Counted from the first letter of the stretch, positions 24,885-34,585 are shown. The stretch: DNA of 64,000 bases from Pseudomonas haemolytica (GCF_009659625.1 NZ_VOIW01000005.1:186001-250000); one strand, 5' to 3'. A program made the numbers and translations. The notes: a model not told the origin generated them from the letters alone.

Positions 24885-26027
24885 TTATTGGTCCATCGCG
24901 CTCAAGATCCCATGGGCGACTTTCACCCGTTCGGCATTCGGGTAGTTCCGGTTCGCCAGAATCACCACACCCATATCCTTGCTCGGCACATACGCCACAT
25001 ACGCACCAAACCCACCGGTGGAGCCGGTCTTGTTGTACAGCACGTTGGCCGGTTGCGCCTGGGCCGGTTTCAGCCAGTTGACCTTGTGCGGCTCCATCGT
25101 CATGGCGGTGGAGTTGCCGTCAAGCAGGGCTTGCAGAGTGATGGGGTAGGGGTAGCGTTCCCAGCCCAGGCCCTGGGTCATGCCGTTGACTGTGTAGTAG
25201 CCGGCGTGGGTGGCGAAGATGGCCTGTTGCAGCGGTTGCTCCAAGGTCTGCGGGTGCATGTTCGCAATCACGTAGCGAGCCAGGTCCTGGGTGCTGGTCT
25301 TGATGCCGTAGGCTTCGCTGTCCAGGGCACCGGGGCTGACGCGTACAGGTTTTTGCTGCTTGTCATAGCCTTGGGCATATTGGCCGGCTTTGTCGCTGCG
25401 CACGCTGACGTAAGTGTTGGTCAGGCCCAGTTTGGGCAGCAGGGTTTTCTCCATGGCGACGTTGAACGGCTGGCCCAGGCTTTGCGCCGCCAGGTAGCCG
25501 AACAGGCCGATGCTGGGGTTGGAATACAGGCGTTGTTCGCCCGGGGCGTAAGTGGGTTTCCAGTGTTGGAAATAGCCGAGCATGGTGGCTGCACTGTCGG
25601 CCGCATCCGGGAACTGCAGCGGTAGGCCGCCGGGGGTATAGGTCGCCAGCTGCAGCAGGCTGATGCGATCAAACGCGCTGCCGGCCAGGGCGGGCAAGTG
25701 TTGGCTGGCCATGTCCGACAGCTTCAGCTTGCCAGTGGCCTGGGCGTAACCGCCGAGGGTGGCGGTGAAGGTTTTGCTCACCGAGCCGATTTCGAACAGC
25801 GTGTCTTCGTTCACCGGGGCCTGTGTGTCCTTGGCGGCCACGCCGTAATTAAAGTATTGCACCTTGCCCTGGTTGATGACGGCCACCGACAGGCCAGGTA
25901 TACCTTGCTGCTGCATCAGGGGCTTGATAGCGCTGTCCACCACCTGGCGCATATCGGCGGCGGCGATGCAACTGCCAGACCCAAGCAATAATGCGGATAT
26001 CAATAGTTTTTGTAAGTTGCGCTTCAT
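24885..26027 (-). CDS. ampC: Class C beta-lactamase
   Basis: A 380-residue periplasmic enzyme that hydrolyses cephalosporins. A signal peptide (about 1-24) is followed by intact catalytic boxes: SVSK with Ser82 and Lys85, YSN (in RLYSNPSIG) and KTG (in LYNKTGSTGGFG). The length and the tail VILANRNYPNAERVKVAHGIL are those of chromosomal AmpC. It is divergent from ampR, the classical arrangement in which AmpR represses or activates ampC according to muropeptide levels, so inducible expression is expected. Confidence 0.96.
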   Translation of the reverse strand: MKRNLQKLLISALLLGSGSCIAAADMRQVVDSAIKPLMQQQGIPGLSVAVINQGKVQYFNYGVAAKDTQAPVNEDTLFEIGSVSKTFTATLGGYAQATGKLKLSDMASQHLPALAGSAFDRISLLQLATYTPGGLPLQFPDAADSAATMLGYFQHWKPTYAPGEQRLYSNPSIGLFGYLAAQSLGQPFNVAMEKTLLPKLGLTNTYVSVRSDKAGQYAQGYDKQQKPVRVSPGALDSEAYGIKTSTQDLARYVIANMHPQTLEQPLQQAIFATHAGYYTVNGMTQGLGWERYPYPITLQALLDGNSTAMTMEPHKVNWLKPAQAQPANVLYNKTGSTGGFGAYVAYVPSKDMGVVILANRNYPNAERVKVAHGILSAMDQ

Positions 26028-26083
26028 GGTGACTCGCTTCCATGTAAATGAGTAATGACGATCAGAACCTGCGCAGGCGAGGC

Positions 26084-26099
26084 AAATCTAGGTGGATTT
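26084..26099. promoter_or_regulatory. Possible AmpR (LysR-type) binding site
   Basis: AAATC and GATTT form an inverted repeat separated by six bases, in the 131-bp ampC-ampR gap. The size and placement suit a LysR box; a match to the described AmpR site was not verified. Confidence 0.35.
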
Positions 26100-26158
26100 T
26101 ACGGCGTGGGCAAACGATGATATCTCGCACCAGCCATTAGAAAAATTTGGGGCAAGCC

Positions 26159-27031
26159 TTGCTGCGTTCTCATCTTCCGCTAAATGCCCTGCGTGCCTTC
26201 GAAGCCTCGGCGCGCCATTTGAGCTTTACCCGGGCGGCCATTGAGCTATGCGTGACCCAAGCGGCGGTCAGTCATCAGGTCAAAAGCCTCGAAGCGCAAC
26301 TCAATGTCACGCTGTTCAAGCGCCTGCCACGGGGCCTGATGCTCACCAGCGAAGGCGAAACCCTGCTGCCGGTGCTGCGTGAAGCCTTTGATCGCATTGC
26401 CCTTACGTTGGGCCAGTTCGAAGGCGGGCATTACCGCGAGGTGCTGACGGTAGGGGCGGTCGGCACCTTCGCGGTGGGCTGGCTGTTGCCACGTCTGGCG
26501 GATTTCCACAGCCTCTACCCCTTTATTGATTTGCGCCTGTCCACCCACAACAACCGCGTGGATGTCGCCGCCGAGGGCCTGGATTACGCGATCCGCTTTG
26601 GCGCCGGCGCCTGGCACGGCACCGACGCCTGCCCGTTGCTGGAGGCTCCGTTGACAGTGCTGTGCGTGCCGCAGATTGCCGAGCAACTGCACAGCCCGGC
26701 AGACGTGTTGAAGCACACCTTGCTGCGCTCCTACCGTGCCGATGAGTGGAGCCTGTGGTTCCAGGCTGCCGGTTTGCCCAGCGATACGCGGGTGCCGCGC
26801 AGCATCGTGTTCGACTCCTCGCTGGCGATGATGGAAGCCGCCCTGCAAGGCACCGGCGTGGCGCTGGCGCCGGCACTGATGTTTTCGCGGCAGTTGGAGA
26901 GCGATGTGGTTCGCCAGCCGTTCGACGTGGGGATTACGACAGGCAGTTATTGGCTGACCCGTTTGCAGTCGCGGGCTGAAACCTCGGCGATGCTGGCGTT
27001 CAAAGGGTGGTTGCAGACGTGCATTGGATAA
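26159..27031 (+). CDS. ampR: LysR-family regulator AmpR
   Basis: A 290-residue regulator. The N-terminal HTH (LPLNALRAFEASARHLSFT, then ELCVTQAAVSHQVKSLE) is the AmpR opening, and the effector domain contains AVGTFAVGWLLPRL and RFGAGAWHGTD. It lies divergently beside ampC, which settles the name. No ATG is available. TTG 26159 is preferred because GGGG lies 6 bases before it; TTG 26147 is the alternative. It is expected to sense UDP-MurNAc-pentapeptide and anhydro-muropeptides. Confidence 0.93.
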   Translation: MLRSHLPLNALRAFEASARHLSFTRAAIELCVTQAAVSHQVKSLEAQLNVTLFKRLPRGLMLTSEGETLLPVLREAFDRIALTLGQFEGGHYREVLTVGAVGTFAVGWLLPRLADFHSLYPFIDLRLSTHNNRVDVAAEGLDYAIRFGAGAWHGTDACPLLEAPLTVLCVPQIAEQLHSPADVLKHTLLRSYRADEWSLWFQAAGLPSDTRVPRSIVFDSSLAMMEAALQGTGVALAPALMFSRQLESDVVRQPFDVGITTGSYWLTRLQSRAETSAMLAFKGWLQTCIG

Positions 27032-27033
27032 GC

Positions 27034-27064
27034 ATGTGGGAGGGGGCAGGCCCCTCCCACATTT
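27034..27064. repeat. Single REP palindrome
   Basis: ATGTGGGAGGGG and CCCCTCCCACAT meet around a short loop directly after the ampR stop. It probably also ends transcription. Confidence 0.75.
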
Positions 27065-27073
27065 AGAGTGCTG

Positions 27074-27961
27074 CTACGCCAGGTATTGGCGGAACCATCC
27101 CAGGGTGCGCTCCCAGGCGAGATTCGCCGCCGCTTCGTCATACCGGGGTGTCGAATCATTATGAAAACCGTGGTTGGCACCCTTGTAGATAAACGCCTCA
27201 TATGTCGTACCTGCAGCTTTCAACGCCTGTTCATACGCCGGCCAACCCTCATTGATCCGCGTATCCAGCTCGCCGTAATGCAACATGATCGGCGCCTTGA
27301 TTCGCGGTACGTCCTTGGCGTCGGGTTGGCGCCCGTAGAACGACACCGCCGCGCCCAGTTCCGGGTAGGCCACCGCCGCGGCATTGGTCACGCCGCCGCC
27401 ATAACAGAAACCGGTGATGCCGACCTTGCCGGTGCTGCTGTCGTGGTGCATCAGCCATTCGATGGCGGCGAAGAAGTCGTTCATCAGTTTGGTCGGGTCG
27501 ACAGTCTGTTGCAGCGCCACGCCTTTTTCATCATTGCCGGGGTAGCCGCCCACTGAGGTCAGGCCGTCTGGGGCCAGGGCGATAAAGCCGGCTTTGGCCA
27601 GGCGCCGAGCGACGTCTTCGATATACGGGTTCAGGCCACGGTTTTCATGCGCCACCACCACGGCGGGCAGCTTGCCTGCGGCCTTGGCCGGGCGCACCAG
27701 GTAGCCGCGCACCGTGCCGTTACCCGAGGGCGAAGGGTAGGTAATGTAGTCGGCAACGATGTCCGGGTCGGTGAATTTCACCTGTTCGGCCAGGGCGTAG
27801 TTGGGGCTCAGGGCTGCCAGCAGCGCCGAGGCGGTGAGGCCGCCCAAGGTGAACAGCGCGGCGCGGTCGAGAAATTCGCGACGGTTGATCTTGCCGTGGG
27901 CGTAGCCGTCGTAGAGTTCCAGCAGTTCGGGGGCAAAGTCTTTCGCGGTGAGACGGGGCAT
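27074..27961 (-). CDS. Dienelactone hydrolase family protein, Tat-exported
   Basis: A 295-residue alpha/beta hydrolase. A twin-arginine signal (RREFLDRAALFTLGG, about residues 27-41) precedes a hydrophobic core and ALAEQ, so export in folded form is likely. The catalytic triad of dienelactone hydrolases is seen: nucleophile Cys in ITGFCYGGG, Asp in YGELDTRIN and His in GANHGFHND. It probably hydrolyses a lactone or ester; clc/cat-type pathway genes are absent, so the substrate is open. The gene is convergent with ampR across a REP. Confidence 0.88.
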   Translation of the reverse strand: MPRLTAKDFAPELLELYDGYAHGKINRREFLDRAALFTLGGLTASALLAALSPNYALAEQVKFTDPDIVADYITYPSPSGNGTVRGYLVRPAKAAGKLPAVVVAHENRGLNPYIEDVARRLAKAGFIALAPDGLTSVGGYPGNDEKGVALQQTVDPTKLMNDFFAAIEWLMHHDSSTGKVGITGFCYGGGVTNAAAVAYPELGAAVSFYGRQPDAKDVPRIKAPIMLHYGELDTRINEGWPAYEQALKAAGTTYEAFIYKGANHGFHNDSTPRYDEAAANLAWERTLGWFRQYLA

Positions 27962-28005
27962 CGGTGCAGTCCTCGATCAGCGGTTGCAGTCAATGTAGAC
28001 CAGGA

Positions 28006-28500
28006 TCAAGCCTCGCGGCCATGGGCGGCAGCGGCCAGTTGCCCGGTGTCGACGCGCACGAACACCGAGTCGCCGATGGCGGTGAGTACGTCGCCGGCAT
28101 ACACCTCGCAGACCACGCGGCTTTTGCGCCCGACTTCGCCTTCGACCCGGGCACGCAGGGTCAGGGGTACACCCATGGGCGTGGGCTTGATGAATTTGAT
28201 CCCCAAGTTGCCGGTGACGCAGTCGATGCGCGGCAGGCTGCCGGGTTCACGTTGCTCGGCACGGTAGTGGTAGGCCATGGCGGTCCAGTTGGAATGGCAG
28301 TCCACCAGCATGGCGATCAGGCCACCGTAGACCAGGTCGGGCCAGCCGCTGTATTTGGCCTCGGGTTGATGCTCGGCGATCACGTGCACGCCGTCCTCGG
28401 CCCAGCGGCTCTTAATGTGCAGGCCATGGGGGTTGCTGCTGCCGCAGCCGTAGCAGATACCTTCCGGCGCGGTGGTGTCCTGGAGAGAAGCGCTGTGCAT
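28006..28500 (-). CDS. PaaI-type hotdog-fold thioesterase
   Basis: A 164-residue protein. After a short Cys-containing lead (GICYGCGSSNPHGLH) comes a hotdog domain with WPDLVYGGLIAMLVDCHSNW, the helix carrying the active-site region, and KPTPMGVPLTLRARV. Members hydrolyse acyl-CoA thioesters. The start ATG 28500 has AAGGA at 6 bases, and the longer frame to 28563 is rejected. The EamA gene ends about 50 bases upstream on the same strand, so the two may be cotranscribed. Confidence 0.82.
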   Translation of the reverse strand: MHSASLQDTTAPEGICYGCGSSNPHGLHIKSRWAEDGVHVIAEHQPEAKYSGWPDLVYGGLIAMLVDCHSNWTAMAYHYRAEQREPGSLPRIDCVTGNLGIKFIKPTPMGVPLTLRARVEGEVGRKSRVVCEVYAGDVLTAIGDSVFVRVDTGQLAAAAHGREA

Positions 28501-28552
28501 GCAGAGTCCTTGTTGTTCTTGGGGGCGACGCCTCTGTTTAGCAGGCCACGCG

Positions 28553-29443
28553 TTAGCGAGCAAATTTCTTCGCCCCGGCCACGCAGCCGATCACCGCGAC
28601 CGTCACCAGCAGCATGCCCAGGCTGACCTGCTCATGCAGCAGGCCCGCTGCCAACGCCAGGCCGAAGAAAGGTTGCAGCAACTGCAATTGGCCGACCGCC
28701 GCAATGCCGCCCTGGGCCAGGCCGCGGTACCAGAACACAAAGCCGATCAGCATGCTGAACAGCGCCACATAGCCCAGGCTCAGCCACGCCGGCAGGCTGA
28801 TACCGCTGAAGGTCGAAGGCGCCAGCAACAGGCTCAGCGGCGCCGCCACCGGCAGCGACACCACCAACGCCCAACAGATCACCTGCCAGCCGCCCAGGCT
28901 GCGCGACAGCTTGGCGCCTTCGGCATAACCCAGGCCGCATACCAGCACTGCCAGCAGCATCAGTAAGTCGCCCACGGGAGCGGCGCTCAGGCCCTGGGCA
29001 AAGGCATAACCCATCACCAACAGACTGCCGAGGATCGAAAACAACCAGAACACCGGCCTGGGCCGCTCACCCCCACGCAGCACGCCAAATACCGCCGTGG
29101 CCAGCGGCAGCAGGCCGATGAAGACGATGGAGTGGGCCGAGGTCACGTATTGCAACGCCAGGGCGGTCAGCAGCGGGAAGCCGATCACCACGCCGAGGGC
29201 GACGATGACCAGCGGTGCCCATTGCTGGCGTGCCGGGCGTTTTTCCTTGAACAGCCACAACAGACACACGCCCAGCACTGCGGCGAGAGTGGCGCGGAGC
29301 ATGGTCAGGAACACCGGGTCGAATTCCATCACCGCCAGGCGCGTGGCCGGCAGCGAGCCGCTGAAAATCACCACGCCGATAAAACCGTTGATCCAACCCT
29401 GGGTGCGAATGTCCAGGGTGCCGAGGGGGGAAGTACGTTCCAT
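28553..29443 (-). CDS. EamA/DMT-family transporter
   Basis: A 296-residue inner-membrane exporter with ten predicted helices in two EamA repeats (about 15-140 and 160-290). The opening GWINGFIGVVIFSGSLPATR and the second-repeat end GYVALFSMLIGFVFWYRGLAQGG are family-typical. Such proteins export amino acids or related metabolites. The ATG 29443 matches homologue starts, with an alternative at 29482. It is divergent from a MocR regulator 83 bases away, the usual regulator-target pairing. Confidence 0.85.
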   Translation of the reverse strand: MERTSPLGTLDIRTQGWINGFIGVVIFSGSLPATRLAVMEFDPVFLTMLRATLAAVLGVCLLWLFKEKRPARQQWAPLVIVALGVVIGFPLLTALALQYVTSAHSIVFIGLLPLATAVFGVLRGGERPRPVFWLFSILGSLLVMGYAFAQGLSAAPVGDLLMLLAVLVCGLGYAEGAKLSRSLGGWQVICWALVVSLPVAAPLSLLLAPSTFSGISLPAWLSLGYVALFSMLIGFVFWYRGLAQGGIAAVGQLQLLQPFFGLALAAGLLHEQVSLGMLLVTVAVIGCVAGAKKFAR

Positions 29444-29526
29444 GAGGGCCTGTCCGAAAAAAGGGAGTTGCGTGTCGGCCATCCTAGGATCGAAGATCAG
29501 GACAATCAAAAAATTGTCATGGATAC

Positions 29527-30858
29527 ATGCCTATGCCCCGTGCCCGTTACAAGTCGCTGGTCGATACCTTCGCCGAGGCCATCCGCAGCGGCCAGATGCC
29601 GCCCGGCACGCGGCTGCCCACCCATCGGCAATTGGCCGCCGAACATGGCCTGGCCCTGGTCACTGCCAGCCGGGTGTACAGCGAATTGGAAGCCATGGGC
29701 CTGGTCAGCGGCGAGACCGGTCGCGGTACCTTTGTGCGCGAGATTGCCTTGCCGCCGGGGCAGGGCAGTGGGCAAATGACGGTTGCGGCAGGCCTGCTCG
29801 ACCTGAATTTCAACTACCCGTCTTTACCTGGCCAGGCCGAGCTGTTGCGCACGGCGCTGCGCCAGTTGGCCCTGTCCGGCGACTTGGAGGCGCTGCTGCG
29901 TTACCAGCCCCATGCCGGGCGTGTGCATGAACGCTCCGCCGTGGCCCGGCACTTGTTGAGCCGAGGCCTGGCGGTGGACGCCGAGCAGGTGCTGGTAGTC
30001 AGCGGCGCCCAGCATGGTTTGGCGGTGACCTTGATGGCGTTGCTCAAGCCTGGGGATGTGATCGCGGTGGATGCGCTGACCTATTCGGGCTTCAAGGTGC
30101 TGGCGCAAACCCTGCACCTGGAAATCGTCGCCATCCCGGTCACCGCCAGCGGCCCGGACCTGGAGCACCTGCACAGCCTGTGTCGCAGACGCCCGGTGCG
30201 TGCGGTATACAGCATGCCGACCCTGCATAATCCGTTGGGCTGGGTGCTGAGCCTGGAGCAGCGCGAACGCTTGGTGGCGATTGCCCGGGAGCACAACCTG
30301 ATGATTATCGAGGATGGCGCCTATGCGTTTCTCGCCGAAGATGCCCCCGTACCGGTAGCGACCCTGGCACCAGAGCGCACGGTGTATATCGGCGGGCTGT
30401 CCAAAAGTGTCGCCACCGGTTTGCGTGTGGGCTTTATCGCCGCGCCTTCGGCCTGGGTCAGCGGGTTGGAGCGCACGATCATGGCCACCACCTGGAATGT
30501 TCCGGGAGTGATGAGCGCGATTGCGGTGGCCTGGATTGAGGATGGTACGGTGGCGCAACTGGAGGCGCAAAAGCGTGCGGATGCCCAGGCCCGCCAGGCA
30601 TTGGCGGCGCAGGTGCTGACGGGCGTGAGGTATATCAGCCATCCGTGCTCATATTTCCTGTGGCTGCCTCTGGCGGAAGACGCCCGCGCTGATCAGGTCG
30701 CCATGACCTTGCAGCGCGACGGCATATCCGTGTCCACCGCCGAACCGTTCGCCGTCTCGGCCCAAGTGCCCCACGCACTGCGCGTCGCCCTGGGTTCGGT
30801 GCCGATGGCCCAGTTGCGTGAGGCCCTGGTGAAAGTGCGCACGGTGGTGGCGTGGTGA
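29527..30858 (+). CDS. MocR-type regulator (GntR HTH plus aminotransferase-like domain)
   Basis: A 443-residue regulator. The winged HTH (about 1-70, LAAEHGLALVTASRVYSEL) is fused to an aminotransferase-fold domain with the cofactor lysine in YIGGLSKSVATGLRVGF and the segment MPTLHNPLGW. It differs clearly from the MocR at 5272. The divergent EamA transporter is the likely target, controlled in response to a PLP-linked amine or amino acid. ATG 29527 is followed by a second in-frame ATG at 29533. Confidence 0.88.
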   Translation: MPMPRARYKSLVDTFAEAIRSGQMPPGTRLPTHRQLAAEHGLALVTASRVYSELEAMGLVSGETGRGTFVREIALPPGQGSGQMTVAAGLLDLNFNYPSLPGQAELLRTALRQLALSGDLEALLRYQPHAGRVHERSAVARHLLSRGLAVDAEQVLVVSGAQHGLAVTLMALLKPGDVIAVDALTYSGFKVLAQTLHLEIVAIPVTASGPDLEHLHSLCRRRPVRAVYSMPTLHNPLGWVLSLEQRERLVAIAREHNLMIIEDGAYAFLAEDAPVPVATLAPERTVYIGGLSKSVATGLRVGFIAAPSAWVSGLERTIMATTWNVPGVMSAIAVAWIEDGTVAQLEAQKRADAQARQALAAQVLTGVRYISHPCSYFLWLPLAEDARADQVAMTLQRDGISVSTAEPFAVSAQVPHALRVALGSVPMAQLREALVKVRTVVAW

Positions 30859-30934
30859 GCGATCCTCAGTACCTGTAAGCCAGATGCCCGATCAGCAGCC
30901 ACCTGAGCCACGGTGCGTGATTGGAAATACAGCA

Positions 30935-31028
30935 AAATGTGGGAGGGGGCTTGCCCCCGATTGCTGAGTGTCAGTCAACCCATTATTGGCTGATACACCG
31001 CTATCGGGGGCAAGCCCCCTCCCACATT
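30935..31028. repeat. REP doublet (REPIN-like), GGGAGGGGGCTTGCCCCC type
   Basis: Arms of at least 25 bp (left AAATGTGGGAGGGGGCTTGC, right ending CCCCCTCCCACATT) face each other across about 40 bases between convergent genes. Confidence 0.9.
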
Positions 31029-31038
31029 CGAGTTGCGT

Positions 31039-32733
31039 TTAGCCTGGCGTCCGCGGCGGGATCATACGTTTGCTGCCGGTGGCTTCAAACGCTGCAGCAA
31101 AGCGCAGCAGCGCCGAATCATCATAGGCACGCCCGGCAAAAGTCAGCCCCACCGGCATACCGATATCCGCCATCACGCCCATCGGCACGGTGACAGTGGG
31201 CACGCCCAGGTGACGAATCGCGAGATTGCCGTTCGCCACCCACACGCCATTGCTCCAGGCGATATCGGCGGACGCTTCGTTCACATCGGCATCGGCCGGG
31301 CCCACATCGGCCACGGTAGGGAACAGCACGGCGTCGAGGCCGAGGTTGTCCATCCAGTCTTCCAGGTCGATACGTCGGGTTTGCTCAAGGCCGCGCAGGC
31401 CATCGGGCACGGTGCTGATCTGGTCCCACGGGGTGATCCCGCGTTGGGCCATGCGCACGTATTCGTCCATGCCGGCGGCCAGGTCGTCTTCACGGTTGGG
31501 CAGGGTGCCGGGGTCGTGGGGGAAGATCTTCGGTCCGTCCACATCTGCCAGGCGGTTCAGGCTCGGGTCGCCATTGGCGCGCAGGAAATCATCGAAGGCC
31601 CAGGCCGACAGTTCCCACAGTTCGTCGTGCAGGAACTCCTTGGAGACCAGGCCACGGGTAAACACCGTCGGCGCGCCGGGGCGGTCGCCTTCGCAGTTGG
31701 ACACCAGTGGGAAATCCACTTCGATCACTTCGGCCCCGGCTGCTTCCAGCGCCTGGCGGGCGGCTTGCCACAGTTCGATCACCGTGGCACGGGTGTGGAT
31801 CTTTTGCCCGGTCGGGCCGCCGATCCCGGGTTTTTCGCTGGTGCCAGCATCGGGGTCGGCATTGATGTACATGCGCGGCACGCCGAAGCGCTTGCCGGCC
31901 AGGCTGTCGCTGCTGACCGCCAGGGTGGCGTACGACGCCGGGCGCACCGAGGTGACGCTGGGGATCGGCACCCAGGGCTGCAGGCGCCAGAGGTCGCCAC
32001 GCGTGTCGGGGTCTTCGGCAACCACCACGTCGAGGACTTCGAGCAGGTCGGCCATGGTGCGCGCATAGGGCACCACCACGTCCATGGTTGGCGTCAACGG
32101 CCAGTTGCCGCGTACCGAAATCACGCCCCGGGACGGTGTGTAGGCACACAGGCCATTGTTGGACGCCGGGCCGCGGCCGCTCGACCAGGTTTCTTCAGCC
32201 AGGCCAAACGCCGCAAAGCTGGCGGCGGTGGCGGTGCCGGCGCCGTTGGAGGAGCCGGAGGCAAACGGCGCCGTGAGGTAGTCGGCGTTGTACGGGCTTT
32301 CGGCGCGGCCATACACGCCACGCTGCATGCCGCCATTGGCCATCGGCGGCATGTTGGTCTTGCCCAGGCAGATGGCGCCGCCGGCCCGCAGGCGTTCAAT
32401 GGTGAAGGCATCCCGCTGGGCGACCAGCTTGGCAAACGCGGGGCTGCCGGATGCAGCGGTCAGGCCCTTGACCAGGTAACTGTCCTTGGCGGTGTAGGGA
32501 ATACCATCCAGCGGCCCCAGGGTTTCACCCTTGGCACGGCGCGCATCGGACGCCTCGGCTTCTTTCAGGGCGTCGGGGTTGCGCACCACCACGGCGTTCA
32601 ACGCGGTGGCGGTGTGCGGGCCATCGTAGGCGTCGATCCGCGCCAGGTACGCCTGGACCAGTTCAACCGCCGTGGTCTGGCCGGCTTCAAGCGCAGCGCG
32701 CAATTGGGCAATGGAGACTTCAGTAACTTGCAT
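31039..32733 (-). CDS. Amidase (amidase signature family)
   Basis: A 564-residue enzyme of the amidase-signature fold. The Ser-cisSer-Lys triad is visible: Lys in GIPYTAKDSYLVKG, the cis-Ser in FASGSSNGAGTATA and the nucleophile Ser in WSSGRGPASNNGLCAY. It hydrolyses an amide; the substrate is not deducible. It is not GatA, because gatB and gatC are absent and the loop around the nucleophile differs. ATG 32733 is preferred over GTG 32736. It is a single-gene unit. Confidence 0.88.
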   Translation of the reverse strand: MQVTEVSIAQLRAALEAGQTTAVELVQAYLARIDAYDGPHTATALNAVVVRNPDALKEAEASDARRAKGETLGPLDGIPYTAKDSYLVKGLTAASGSPAFAKLVAQRDAFTIERLRAGGAICLGKTNMPPMANGGMQRGVYGRAESPYNADYLTAPFASGSSNGAGTATAASFAAFGLAEETWSSGRGPASNNGLCAYTPSRGVISVRGNWPLTPTMDVVVPYARTMADLLEVLDVVVAEDPDTRGDLWRLQPWVPIPSVTSVRPASYATLAVSSDSLAGKRFGVPRMYINADPDAGTSEKPGIGGPTGQKIHTRATVIELWQAARQALEAAGAEVIEVDFPLVSNCEGDRPGAPTVFTRGLVSKEFLHDELWELSAWAFDDFLRANGDPSLNRLADVDGPKIFPHDPGTLPNREDDLAAGMDEYVRMAQRGITPWDQISTVPDGLRGLEQTRRIDLEDWMDNLGLDAVLFPTVADVGPADADVNEASADIAWSNGVWVANGNLAIRHLGVPTVTVPMGVMADIGMPVGLTFAGRAYDDSALLRFAAAFEATGSKRMIPPRTPG

Positions 32734-32928
32734 CACGTTTTTTTCGCCGCCTTCAAGTGGGGGTATGGCGGCAGTCTACGTACAGATATTTCACAAAACC
32801 AGCGCGGCATAGTTCGCGTAGGCGGCACGCATGATCTGCCCGATGAAGACGGCAATGGGATTGCGAGAGGGAGGCCCTTATCGCTAAGGTGGCCGCGATG
32901 ATTTCCATCGCATTTCAAGGAAGAACCC

Positions 32929-33243
32929 ATGCGCAGACCCTATATTGCCCTGGCTGCATTGCTGGGATTTACCCTGTACACCGTGGCGACGATGTTCACC
33001 GCCGAGCAATCACTCTTGGCGTTTGGACGAGAACTGATGTCGCGGCCCGATACCGCCCAGGTGGTGATTGACCTGTATTTGATGGCGGTGCTGGCGGGTG
33101 TGTGGATGTACCGCGATGCGCGCGGGCGAGGGCGGTCGCTGGCCTCGGTGTTGCCATACTTTTTGCTGACGGCGGTGTTTGTGTCGGTGGGGCCGTTACT
33201 CTATATCGTGGTCAATGGGTTTTCCCGTCGGCCATGCAACTGA
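32929..33243 (+). CDS. DUF2834 domain membrane protein
   Basis: A 104-residue inner-membrane protein with three helices (about 6-26, 45-64, 75-97). The family pattern includes DLYLMAVLAGVWMYRDARGRGRS and the ending FVSVGPLLYIVV. AAGGAAGAACCC precedes the ATG. The function is unknown. It is divergent from the amidase gene. Confidence 0.8.
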   Translation: MRRPYIALAALLGFTLYTVATMFTAEQSLLAFGRELMSRPDTAQVVIDLYLMAVLAGVWMYRDARGRGRSLASVLPYFLLTAVFVSVGPLLYIVVNGFSRRPCN

Positions 33244-33301
33244 GCTGGTAAAGAATCGCCCGCAGTGTGGCGGTTTGTTATGACCTGTAGTGGAACTTAC
33301 T

Positions 33302-33329
33302 ATGTGGGAGGGGGGCCCCTCCCACATTT
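33302..33329. repeat. Single REP palindrome
   Basis: ATGTGGGAGGGG/CCCCTCCCACAT with almost no loop, between two convergent genes. It may also act as a terminator. Confidence 0.7.
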
Positions 33330-33373
33330 GGATCGCGGCGTATCATTTACCTGCTTTTGGGTACACCCAGCAA

Positions 33374-34585
33374 TCAAACACCCTTGGTCGACGGCAACAG
33401 TACCGTCAGGATGCCCACCAGCGGCAGGAACGAGCACAGCTTGTAGACGTACTCGATCCCGTGGTTGTCGGCGAGCATACCGAGCAGCGCTGCACCAATC
33501 CCGCTGAAACCGAACATCAGGCCAAAGAATATCCCAGCGATCATGCCCACATTGCCGGGCACCAATTCCTGGGCAAACACCACGATGGCCGAGAACGCCG
33601 AGGCGATGATAAAGCCGATGACCACGCTGAGTACGGCGGTCCAGAACAGGTCGACGTAGGGCAGGGCGAGGGTGAACGGCGCGGCACCGAGGATGGAGAA
33701 CCAGATGACTTTCTTGCGGCCGATCTTGTCGCCGATCGGGCCACCGGCGAAGGTGCCGACCGCCACCGCGCCGAGGAACAGGAACAGGTACATCTGCGAA
33801 CTGGCAACCGACAACTGGAACTTTTCAATCAGGTAAAAGGTGAAGTAGCTGGTAAGGCTGGTCATGTACCAATATTTGGAGAACACCAACACGGCCAGCA
33901 CCACCAGGGCAAAGGTCACGCGGCCTTTGGACAAGCCATGGGTCGCCTGGCTGCCTTGCTTGAGCTTGAACAGGTTGAGGTGGTGGCGGTACCAGCGGCT
34001 CAAGCCGTACAGCACCAGGATCGCGAACACCGCAAACAGGCCGAACCAGGCGATATGGCTTTGGCCGTAGGGAATGATGATCGCCGCCGCCAGCAACGGG
34101 CCGAAGGCGCTGCCGGTGTTGCCGCCGACCTGGAAGGTGGATTGCGCCAGGCCGTAGCGGCCACCGGAGGCCAGGCGTGCGACGCGAGAGGTTTCCGGGT
34201 GGAAGGTCGACGAACCGACACCCACCAGCCCCGCCGCGAGCAAAATCGCCGGGAAGCTGCCGACAAACGCCAGCATCAAAATACCGATCAAGGTGCACAC
34301 CATGCCCGCCGGCAGCAGCCAGGGCTTGGGGTGACGGTCGGTGTGGTAGCCGATCCACGGTTGCAGCAAGGACGCGGTCAACTGGAAGGTCAGGGTGATC
34401 AGGCCGACCTGGGTGAAGCTCAGGCCGTAGTTGGCCTTGAGCATGGGGTAGATCGACGGCAGCACGGCCTGGATCAGGTCATTGATCATATGCGCCAGGG
34501 CGCAGGCGCCAAGGACGCGCATAACCAAGGGGCTTATCTGGGGCGTCGTGGTGGCAGCGGCGGGTGTCGCGGTGAGACTCGACAT
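33374..34585 (-). CDS. MFS transporter, fosmidomycin-resistance (Fsr) type
   Basis: A 403-residue 12-helix exporter. The Fsr-like N-terminus (ALAHMINDLIQAVLPSIYPML) and SSTFHPETSRVARLASGGRYG in the loop after helix 4 are distinctive. The second-half motif PIGDKIGRKKVIW marks the 8-9 loop. It is probably a drug or metabolite efflux pump. It is divergent from an AraC regulator 96 bases away, the likely controller. Confidence 0.85.
   Translation of the reverse strand: MSSLTATPAAATTTPQISPLVMRVLGACALAHMINDLIQAVLPSIYPMLKANYGLSFTQVGLITLTFQLTASLLQPWIGYHTDRHPKPWLLPAGMVCTLIGILMLAFVGSFPAILLAAGLVGVGSSTFHPETSRVARLASGGRYGLAQSTFQVGGNTGSAFGPLLAAAIIIPYGQSHIAWFGLFAVFAILVLYGLSRWYRHHLNLFKLKQGSQATHGLSKGRVTFALVVLAVLVFSKYWYMTSLTSYFTFYLIEKFQLSVASSQMYLFLFLGAVAVGTFAGGPIGDKIGRKKVIWFSILGAAPFTLALPYVDLFWTAVLSVVIGFIIASAFSAIVVFAQELVPGNVGMIAGIFFGLMFGFSGIGAALLGMLADNHGIEYVYKLCSFLPLVGILTVLLPSTKGV

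Noticed and set aside
31039..32733. Amidase considered as GatA
   Set aside because: The loop at the nucleophile differs and gatB and gatC are not present.
31033..32901. A 622-codon plus-strand frame opposite the amidase
   Set aside because: Antisense shadow of a well-supported amidase with intact catalytic residues.
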